Shown here piece by piece: positions 54,843-64,000 of a DNA stretch of 64,000 bases. The translations under genes and the position numbers were made by a program. The DNA is from Epiperipatus broadwayi (lineage: Eukaryota > Onychophora > Udeonychophora > Euonychophora > Peripatidae): positions 5,722,650 through 5,786,649 of the forward strand of contig JAQFVV010000071.1 of the NCBI GenBank assembly GCA_028023455.1, in the 5' to 3' direction. The notes under the pieces were generated by a model that worked only from the letters and a program-made list of their open reading frames with translations, did not search any database and had not been told where the DNA came from. Numbering within the stretch: the stretch's first letter is position 1; each line of letters starts with the position of its first letter.

Positions 54843-57800
54843 TATATATATATCTATATATATATATATATATATATTGTGCCCTTATCTATAGGTCATA
54901 ATAGGGTAGAATGGTCAATTGCTAAAAAATTTTAAATTTTAAGATATGTTTGTATGATATATAAATAATAGTAGGATAATTAGATTTTATAGTACAATTT
55001 AAAGCTGAAAATACCTGGTATATAAAAGTGTAATGGATTATTTAAAAGGAACAGTTAAATAAAGATTAAAGATATCCTTGCTTATGGTTGTAAAAGCTGG
55101 CCATATAAAATAACACAGCTATAAATAGTTAAAAGTATATTAATAATTCGAGTATAATATTTTAAAACTAATAAATTAAATAAAAACGATATGTAATATT
55201 ATAATTATATTTAATAGTCAAAATTAATCTAATATATTTTAAAAATAAACTTTAGGATGGTGAGAATTATATTTGGTTCTACATTTTTAAATTATTTTCC
55301 AAATTTTTATAAAATATATCAGTTTTGGTAATTTAGACCGAGACTTAAATTAAAAAATCATCTGTTAAAGTTAGTAATCATGTGACTGTATATTATATAC
55401 CTTCACACACACGCTTGTTAGAATAATAATAAAGTTTGTGAATTATGAAACTAAATATAATTGCTATCGATCCTTAAAGTAAAAGTTGAAATATTAAATA
55501 TTGTTTTAATAATTGTTTTTAAAGTTTAAATGATTTTGATAAAATTATAATTGAATTTAAAAATATTATTCTAAGTAATATTTAAGACATGACGTCATAA
55601 ATTCTTTATTTTAAAGGGCTTAATCTATTATAAAACTAAAATGTGTAAATTTGTTCACGCTAAAAAAGTCATTAACCAATCAACGGAGGTATTTTAGCAG
55701 ACAAAATATAAGAATTAGACGAAGCGGGAGAAAGTAATGTGTAAGTGAAGGAGGAAGTAACATATTTTTTAGCTGGATAAGACCGTAAGCTAGAAAAGTG
55801 ATATAATTTTAAAATTTTGTATTTATTTTAAAAGTTTTTTTTTTTAACATATAATATTTTGACTGCCTTTACATGAAGGGCTAATTTTTAAAAGTTTTCT
55901 TGCCAGTGATTTTATTCAAGTTTAGCCAAAACCTTGCAGTAAAAATGGAAGTACTAAAGGAAAAAATACCTAAAAATATTGCTAAAGGAAAAATATTTGT
56001 AAAGTGCCTCGATACAGCTTTATTTATGCTCAACCAAAAACTTATTATTGTAACTCAGAGGAATATAATTAGGACGCTATACGAAAACTTAAAAGAGAAG
56101 TTATTTGCCGTCAGGAAAAATTATGACGCACAAATTTATAAGGCTACTCTAAAGTTTTTTTTTATTCTTCTCTATGGGAAAATTAAGATGCTGTATATTA
56201 TGAAGAATTATGTAAAAGTTATAATGAGAAAAAAATGTTTATCTTTTTAAAGGAAACATTACAAAAATATAGTACCAGAATTTTAAAAGAAGGAAAAAAG
56301 TTACAGAATAATAAGATGAAAGAGCTATTGTGTTTTATGGAAAAGTAACAGAAAACTTTCTCTAAGAAGAATTGAAAAAATATTATAAAGTGTTCATTGG
56401 AGAAATGCTTGATTTAGAAAATATACATTTAAATTAATTAATGAAAATGGATCCATGGAAACCGAAAAATTTACTGAATATTTAAAGCAAAGTACCTAGA
56501 AGATGCATCATAAAAGTCGCGCGGGAAAATCTTAGCAGAAAATATTAGAAGAGAATATGTAGACGTTTTCTTTACGGGATTAACTAATATCATAATTAAT
56601 AATTGTATTAAATATTATGAAAAACCAAGGATTGTCATCTATGAATATTTATTAAACAGAGCAATAATTGTTTTGTCTTAAAATTGAACAAGAAGTGACT
56701 GAAGAAGAAATAATAAACATTTTTTTTTTAGCTTTAATATGAACGGTTTTCAAGAAAGTTTGATAAAGAAGTACAGTAAATATAGTTTAAATATTTTTTA
56801 CTAATTTATTTAGAATATAAAATGCTATGTGAGATTAGGGAAAACATATAAACATAAATTTAGTAATATTGAGATTTAAATATAATAGCTTGATAAAATT
56901 ATTAGAAATATTGTTTAAAAATAAAGTGTATGTATGTGAGTCTTATATCTACAAGAATCAAATGGATGGTGAAGCCTACGGAATGCGATCGAGAAGATAA
57001 AGATCGTTTGGTAATATTGATATTTATTTATAATGCATAATGTATTTTTTTTTAGATCATCTATTGATTAAGAATGAAGTGTGAAAGTTTAAATTATATG
57101 TACACATTTTATACAACATTTTTAACATATAATGAGATAGGAGTAATTCGGAATATGCATGCAATAATTTATTTAAAGTATATTAATAATATAATTTAAC
57201 AGAACAATTGTGTGATTCTTTTGAACTTTCATGTGATAAAGTATTCAGATATTTTAAAATAGTTTGTATATGATTAAATATACTGGAGGAAAGTAGTAAA
57301 AAGATTTTCTTATAGAACAGTGGAATAGTTTTAAAATAAATGAATTTTATTATTGTTAGAAATGCAGATATGTATTTGTCGATGTACAGTATAGAAAAAT
57401 CTTGAGAAATAAGATCGGATAGTGACTTGGAAGTACTAGTGGAGAGGAAACCAAGATGATGTTTTTTTTTAAGAAATAGGAAAAATAAAGGATTTGGATC
57501 ATATTTAGTTTTGTGTGATTTCAGTATAGTTAACTAAGCCCTATGACTGAACACATATAGTTTGGACAGTGTTTTTTGCATATCTTTAAACTTTTTGATG
57601 TTATAATAAAGCTGAAGAAATAGCTTTAGCATCGTTCCTATAATAGAGGTTGGTAGACAGGTAAAGGTCACTCCTCTATAGTGTCTTTTAATTCACTGTG
57701 CCATGATTGTCAAGGTTTATGACGAGTAATATTCTAGTTATATTTTGATCCTATGCATCTATCTTCGCTATCCTTATTTTGTGAATCTGCATCGGTCAGA

Positions 57801-59490
57801 AAGATATTTTCAAAGAAATAATGAATAAAATAGAACTGAAGATATGTTATCGTTTATGTAAGAATAGTTTATTTGCTGGAATGTATAGAATTGTGTAACT
57901 TTAAAATTGAAAGTCCAAAATATCATAAAGAGAGAAAGAATCATATAATACATTGTAAAATTAATTCAGAAATGAATATAAGATTTTTGAAAAGAAATCT
58001 AAACCAAGTATTTTAAAAGTGATAATAAAATTTGAATGAATTTTTTTTTAAAATAATATTTAGAAAATAAGTATTGCATATTTATTAAGAAAATAGTTCA
58101 ATAATGTATAATAAACATATACTTGTGCATGGTATGTTAATAGTTGTAATTATATCATCCGAAGTAAGGCTTGAATGAGAATATTAGGATTAATAAACAT
58201 CGGATAATGAACAATAAAAACCTAATACCGAATGTAGAACAATGTTTTGACTTTGTAAGATTCCATACAACCAATATAAAACTAAAATTTGTTATTTAGT
58301 AGAATTTTACTACGAATGTAAATTTTGTAAAAATATAATTTTAATAATATTAGGGATGCAAAGTGTTTGTGATAAGCATATAAGAAATGCATTTTGTAAC
58401 AAGCTAACCATAATAATAAATCAAATAATAATACTGTATTTTCTTAAGCGTTTTAAAAATAAGATTTAACTAGGAAAAATAAATAGTATTTTGATTTCAA
58501 TTTTATAAACTAGTAAACTAAGTTGAGATAGGAGAGTAAGGGATATCCAATGTACATAATGTAAAAATATTGTTAATTTATTTATGTTGTTAATAAACTT
58601 TGTTTTAAATTTGTTTTAAAGTTTTGTGTCCGCGTTGTTATTTCTCCACATGGATGCATGAAATCACGATACATTTATAATTGAAACAGACATATAGTTT
58701 TTGCACAAAGAGGTAAACATAAAAGTGTTATAATAATTTTGAGAATTTATTGGTATGTTAAAATTAAAAGATCATAATTTTATATTATTTATTGGTCATA
58801 AGTCGGTTGCCACAATATTACATTAAATTATATGCTAATGTTGCCACACGTATTCTGTTGTCAGATTATTAAAAATACTACCACGTACGTATTTATTTAT
58901 TTCATTTAGGAAGAAATAAGATTATATTATATTATTATTGTTATTATTATTTTTATTATTGTTAGTTGCTGTGTAGTAGATTATGACATAAAATTCCCTT
59001 TTCATATTTTACTACCGTAATTTTAAATCAGTTAGAATACAATTTATGAACCTGAGATTTTATTTTATTTTATTTTACTTCATTTTATTTAATTAAGCTA
59101 GATTCTTGTTATAAAGAAGATTAAGATATAATTATTATTTTAATCGTAGTGAATAGAGCTCAGAAAGTCGTAAGAATACTATGAGTTAGTTATTTGGGAT
59201 AGTAAAAAAAGGGGATAGTGTTCTTATGCCATTGAGGTAGTATCGTGTGGATAATATCTCAATGTAGTCTATCTCGTTTCCCGTATTGTCACCCCATGTC
59301 TCATGAAAATAGTAAATATTTGTTAATTCATTTTAAAAATTGAACCGTATTTGTATTTTAGAAATTAGAGCTAGTAATCATTTTAATCAATGCTGAATAT
59401 TTCATTTATTTATCTGTTAACTGAGCTAGAACCCGGAATATTCGTTACAAACAATATATTTTGGGGTGAGGATGCGCGGGGGGAGGTTAG
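54843..59490 (+). mobile_element. Element Z copy 2 (Z2), about 4.65 kb with (TA)n leader
   Basis: Between the 28-bp direct repeats. It starts with about 35 bases of TA repeat containing one ATCTATA, then GTGCCCTTATCTATAGGTCA (54879), and ends GATGCGCGGGGGGAGGTTAG. Relative to Z1 it has many single-base indels and some longer ones (about 30 extra bases near 56395). Conserved non-coding stretches include ATAGAGGTTGGTAGACAGGT (57650-57669) and GAACCCGGAATATTCG near the 3' end. No poly-A, LTR or inverted ends. The long duplication resembles target-primed retroposition, but no RT was recognised. Confidence 0.85.
55900..56250 (+). pseudogene. Open frame of element Z, copy 2 (116 aa), unknown function
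   Basis: MPVILFKFSQNLAVKMEVLK, then DTALFMLNQKLIIVTQRNII and LYENLKEKLFAVRKNY. The methionine of MEVLKEKIP (55945) may be the true start, as only that part is common to both copies. A downstream piece (56514-56681, KSRGKILAENIRREYV) is a separate frame here, shifted by one missing A relative to Z1. Basic, lysine-rich and without recognised motifs. It could be the remains of a real element protein. Confidence 0.4.
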
Positions 59491-59518
59491 AATATATATA
59501 TATGAGTAAACGTATTTA
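59491..59518 (+). repeat. 28-bp direct repeat, right flank of Z2
   Basis: Exact second copy of 54815-54842. Confidence 0.85.
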
Positions 59519-59679
59519 GTAAAGTAGAAAATTCAGTAATTGTTTTTTATTATCCCCCCTCCTCATTAAAATCGATATAATTCTTATACTGCATTTTATT
59601 TATCAGGATGAAGGAAGGTCTTGACTATAAATAATTTCTTTGACACTTAGATAAAACTATTCTTTACAATATTATGAAT

Positions 59680-60905
59680 TATATAAGGGATTTGAATTCA
59701 GACTTTCACATGACCCTCAACTCTCCATGCCATATCATATTGCTGACCCACCTGATCACACACATGTTGAAAAGATAAATAATCACCTATATACATATTT
59801 TATGCTAAACCAGCAATCATCAGTTGGTCCAGATTACCATCTCCATACATATATATACAATCAGTGCTCAGCTTTATATTAAGATAGCCAATCTTTATAC
59901 TTTAATTGACAGGCTTCAAACTACTCCAAATCACAACTTTTCAACCATCCATTTTATTGAAAATCTGATGATGGAATGTTCAAAGCCCACATTAGTGCCA
60001 AGGTTGTCATCCTACCCATGTTGACGTTAGTCATTCTGACCCCTCATGTACCAGAGAATAATCCATTTACATACATATGTGAGGAATATTTCAATATGTA
60101 ATTTAATACACTGTACAGGCTTATACACACATGCACATTTAATGTAATATTCTAAAAGATTCGAACTCAGACTTTCACATGACCCTCAACTCTCCATGCC
60201 ATCTCATATTGCGGACCCACCTGATCACACACATGTTGAAAAGATAAATAATCACCAATAAATGTATTTCATGCTAAAGCAGCAATCATCTGTTGGTCAT
60301 ATTTTATCTCCACCCATATATACAATCAGTGCTCAGCTTTATATTAAGATAGCCAACCTTCATACATTAATGGACAAGCTTCAAACTACTCCAACCCACA
60401 ACACTTCAGCCATCTATTTTATTGAAAATCTGATGATGGAACATTCAAAGCCCACGTTAGTGCCAAGGTTGTCATCCTACCCATGTTGACATTAGTCATT
60501 CTGACCATTCCTCACATATGTATGTAAATAGATTATTCTCCGGTACATGAGGGGTCAGAATAACTAATGTCATCATGGGTAGGATGACAACCTTGGCACT
60601 AGTATGGATGGCTAAAGAGTTGTGGGTTGGAGTACTTTAAAGCCTGTCCATTAAAGTATGAAGATTGGATATCTTAATATAAAGCTGAACACTGATTGCA
60701 CATATGTGAGGAGATAGTAATTTGGACCAACTGATGATTGCTGGTTTAGCATGAAATACAGATATTGAAGATTATTTATCTTTTCAACATGTGTGCAATC
60801 AGGTGAGTCAGCAATATGAGATGGCATGGAGAGTTGAGGGTCGTGTGAAAATCTGAGCTCGAATCCCTTATATATTACATTATATGTGCAGGTGTGTGTA
60901 AATCT
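59680..60905. mobile_element. Family A cluster: two forward units and one reversed
   Basis: Forward units 59680-60110 and 60160-60510 each have GACTTTCACATGACCCTCAA, CTCTCCATGCCAT, CACCTGATCACACACATG, CATGCTAAA, ATATTAAGATAGCCAA and CATTCTGACC. The reversed unit 60510-60905 mirrors the second and ends CTCGAATCCCTTATATATTA, the complement of the cluster's start. The inner reversed unit lacks the stretch around ATCAGATTTTCAATG. Two open frames here are repeat translations. Confidence 0.85.
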
Positions 60906-60909
60906 GTAC

Positions 60910-61555
60910 AGTGCATTAAATTAAATATAAATTGAAAGTGATAACATTTTAAAGTTTAAATACACATTAGATAATTAACTTTAAATGAAATATAATTAAC
61001 ATAGATTGTACTTTAATAAGAACTTGGCAAATGTGATTTCCAAATATTTATGTGGTCACAGAACAGTTAAGAAACCATTAAACTATTATATGCAACTGTG
61101 TTAGTCTTCAAATTGATTTTATAGTAACAAAAGCTAAATTGTTGGATTAAAATATATTAAACTGACTAAACTACGTTAGATTCTAAAATTAGAATAGGAA
61201 AAATAGTATTTAAATTTAACTTTAGATATATTTTATGTTTAATAGGATTTTAAAAACCAGATTTTTTTTTTTCAGATAGTATTATTTTTCGCCTCTTCTT
61301 GTATCAGAAATCAAAAATTGGAAGGAAATGAAGCGAATATTATTTAATTTTGATGTGGAAAACTACGAGTAAAATAAAAACAAGATTAAATATATGTTTT
61401 CTGCTTAAAAACAATTTTCTGTGTCTAGTCAATAAGATTTTGACGATTCTCCTCATCACTTCATATTTCTTTAACTAACATCTTTTCTTTAAAAGTTAAA
61501 CTTACATGTAATTGTTGAAATTAACAAAGCTTTTTATTATCATTAGAAAGGATAT
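60910..61555. other. Unassigned AT-rich DNA
   Basis: A T12 run ending TTTCAG (61264-61276) is acceptor-like, but no donor follows at a suitable distance. Confidence 0.4.
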
Positions 61556-61557
61556 AC

Positions 61558-61800
61558 TCTCTGTCTGCCTATCTATCTATATATTTATATAGTCTGCCCT
61601 TCTGTCTGATTATCTATTTGTCTATTTATCTGTTACTTTTTTATCTATTTATATATCCATCCTTTTATCTATCTATTCCTTCATTCATCTATCTATTTAT
61701 CTATATCCATATGTCTACCCATCTGTCTGCCTGTCTATTTGTCTATTTATCTGTTTATTTATTTATCTATCTATTTTATCCATCCATCCATCATTCTATA
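61558..61800 (+). repeat. CTAT/CTGT-type microsatellite
   Basis: About 240 bases of imperfect tetranucleotide repeat (CTAT, CTGT, TTAT, CCAT words). The open frame 61618-61806 is its translation. Confidence 0.9.
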
Positions 61801-61804
61801 TTGT

Positions 61805-63215
61805 AACCATAACTATGAGCAGAGCATCCAACTGATGCTGCAGATATGCAAAAATGAGAAGCAAATGATAGTTTTAGAGTAGTCTGTAAAATTAATTAAC
61901 AATTATATAGCAGTAAAATTGAAGAGTAGTATTTGGATTTGATATATATATATAAATCACCACAACACAGATATTAACAACCATCTGCTTCTATAACTGT
62001 ACATTTCAATCTTCGCACATCGCACATCGAGGAGCATGTTCTCAGAGCCTTGGAGGAAGTCTTTCTGTGGGTCATGTGTGTGGTACTAATGATGCATAAT
62101 TATTAGAATGTGTTATATAAAATAAAATGCATTATGACATTGCACCAATTAAATATAATTAACTTGTGTATTTTAGACAATGGAAAAGTATTATAAATTA
62201 TACTTGCTTCAGTATATGCATAAAATGACAATTAGACAATTTTATAAATAATAAAAATAATTTATTAATAAAAAAATAAATCAATAGATAGATTCCCTCT
62301 TGAATATTTAAGTTGGATATCAGGAGAAAAATTCAAATCTTTTATAACTCTAACTGTTCGTTATAACTTCTCACATATGTATATGAAAAAGAAATTATTA
62401 TTTATTTCAACATACCTTTCATTGAAATAGTCGCATTCATGAACAAAATATATTGTCACACTTGACAATCTCAAATGTCCGTTTTTCATTCTATATTCTT
62501 TTATTCTTCATTATATCTTTTATTTATTTGTCTTGAATATTTAAAATATATATAAGACATTAAATTTTTTTTTTAGGCTATCTTACTATTGTGTCTTGAA
62601 AGTTTTTCTTTTTCCTTTGAGTATCTTTCCTTTTTTATTATTATCACATAGCCATTAAGTATAGTTACATGTAGTGTTAGTATTTTATTTTGCTTGAAAC
62701 AAAAGGAAAACTTTCAATTTATCTGCAAGATTCTGTTTTTCTTCCTTCCTAGCAGTTTCTAATAGTTGATTGGGGAAAAACACTGGACAATGTACTGAGG
62801 CTAAGAGTTTCATGGTCTTAATTTAGTCTAGTGCTCTATATTAAAAAATATGCAAATATAATGAGTATTTTCATAACTTTTAATGAATCAAAGTAATTAA
62901 AATAAAAATTGACATACCTTTCATAATTTTTAACATAATAAGTCATTCTTTTTTTACTTCTAATTTTTCAAACAAGAGAGACATCTCTTTTGCATATTAT
63001 TGACCTCATTTACATATGAAACCTAGTTGCTTTATTTATATATTTTTGGGATTATCTCCTCAACAAATTTATAAAGTAATCTGTTTTCTAACAAAGGGGA
63101 AATTAATTAAATAAATATATCAGCATGTATTTATTAAATAAATTTTCATACATTTATTTTCTGCATATTGATATTTCATTCCTCATTTATTTATTTCCAT
63201 CTTGTATATACATAT
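61805..63215. other. Unassigned DNA
   Basis: A short less AT-rich stretch at 62010-62080 (CGCACATCGCACATCGAGGA, with CGCACAT tandem) stands out. Nothing else was recognised. Confidence 0.4.
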
Positions 63216-63218
63216 ATA

Positions 63219-63360
63219 TTATATAAAGAACTCACAAATAAGCTCTTAACAAGCTTTGCAGAATATCCCTAACCCCAGACCTTATTTGTGAGCTCTTTAT
63301 ATAACATTTATAATACAAGCTTGTTTAAATTAGGTCATGTGACATCTGACTTGATTTTTT
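63219..63360 (+). mobile_element. Family F hairpin element
   Basis: 63219-63242 (TTATATAAAGAACTCACAAA..) and 63281-63304 are 24-bp inverted copies with one mismatch, separated by 38 bases (AGAATATCCCTAACCCCAGA). The flank 63305-63360 is the reverse complement of the flank of the 10125-10255 copy (GTCATGTGACATCTGACTTG). Confidence 0.75.
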
Positions 63361-63364
63361 TTTT

Positions 63365-64000
63365 TAACACATGTATATACATACATAAGGAAGCATGCTC
63401 ATTATTTCCCAAAATATAATCACAATGTAATTTTGGCATTGCTATGACAAGATATATATATATAATAAATTAAGTTTGATGTCTGTATTCTTTCCAAAAT
63501 ATATGTAATATTCAAATTTATATATATTAAATACAGTAAAATTCACACAAATTTAAATAATAAAATTTATATAATAAAATTAAAAATAATATCAAAATAA
63601 AATGGATTGCAATACTATTTGTATCAGATGAATAAGTTAGGTTTATGGTGAATTTATAATGGTTTGTGTCAAATTGCTTTTTTCTCAAAAAATAATACAA
63701 ATAGATTAATTAATAACTCTAAAGCCAAAATTCAAGTTTTAATCAAAATTGTAATATGTAACATTCAACTATGCATTAGTTTGAATATCTGTAAAATCTA
63801 TATTTGTGTTAATATAAATGCACACGTAAACTATAAGATATATAAATAATCTTTCTATATTAAATAGATAATCATTGTCTTAACAAATGAAAAATTTTAT
63901 ACTCAAGCGCTTTCAAAGGTCTAAGCCTTCATTTTCAAGAAGTAGCTGGAATAATATATGCAAATTAGGGTGGACTAGATTTTTGTTGACCTAGATTTGC
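63365..64000. other. AT-rich DNA, nothing recognised
   Basis: No gene or repeat recognised up to the window edge. A 61-codon open frame at 63664-63849 has no family resemblance. Confidence 0.5.

Noticed and set aside
59824-60489. Similar open frames of 66 and 75 codons, also at 12433, 12883, 47576, 50232 and 50365
   Set aside because: Their likeness to each other comes from family A repeat DNA. Stops and frames vary between copies, and the reversed copies give equally long frames, so no protein is implied.
61618-61806. Open frame rich in Y, L, I, S and F
   Set aside because: Translation of the CTAT microsatellite.

Overview
This is AT-rich (well over two thirds A+T) eukaryotic DNA, and most of what can be recognised is transposable elements and their debris. 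There are no operons, no ribosome binding sites and no open reading frame long enough to be an intact ordinary gene. tRNA-derived SINEs, degraded non-LTR retrotransposons, a Ty3/gypsy relic, GIY-YIG fragments of the Penelope type, a ZMYM1-like hAT transposase, and many inverted-repeat (MITE or fold-back) families point to an invertebrate animal genome. The species cannot be fixed from this window. A 500-base run of N (42193-42692) marks a draft assembly.

Layout. 1-9.4 kb: the 3' end of a non-LTR element with a CATCA tail, GATA-type microsatellite tracts, several copies of a tRNA-like SINE (here SINE-B) including one blown up by an internal 22-bp minisatellite, and a second SINE (SINE-A) lying inside a hairpin MITE. 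10.1-15.6 kb: a 1.6-kb fold-back element carrying a retrotransposon tail, a reversed RT fragment, a tandem array of inverted-repeat family A, three more SINE-A copies and repeat family C. 16.4-21.3 kb: a 4.6-kb element, Z1, inserted into a family A copy. 22.3-25.8 kb: a Ty3/gypsy relic (gag, protease, integrase, chromodomain-proximal C-terminus) with a GIY-YIG fragment in the middle of its integrase. 26.1-26.8 kb: a piggyBac-like MITE bounded by TTAA. 26.8-42.2 kb: AT-rich DNA with non-LTR fragments, a second GIY-YIG fragment, large family A and family B palindromes and two possible microexons. 42.7-47.6 kb: mostly unassigned DNA with strong hairpins. 47.6-50.6 kb: a three-layer nest (family A, then a TA-flanked DNA transposon, then the piggyBac-like MITE). 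51.5-53.6 kb: a non-LTR fragment abutting a broken hAT transposase. 54.8-59.5 kb: Z2, the second copy of the 4.6-kb element, flanked by a 28-bp direct repeat. 59.7-60.9 kb: a family A cluster. The rest is AT-rich with microsatellite and one 24-bp-stem hairpin.

Nothing here shows genes working together. The interest lies in the insertion history, which several empty-site comparisons inside the window let one read directly, and in element Z, whose class I could not identify. If a host gene crosses the window, its only traces are two short candidate exons (28439-28468 and 39262-39282) on the + strand. Comparisons of copies were made by eye; no identity percentages were computed.
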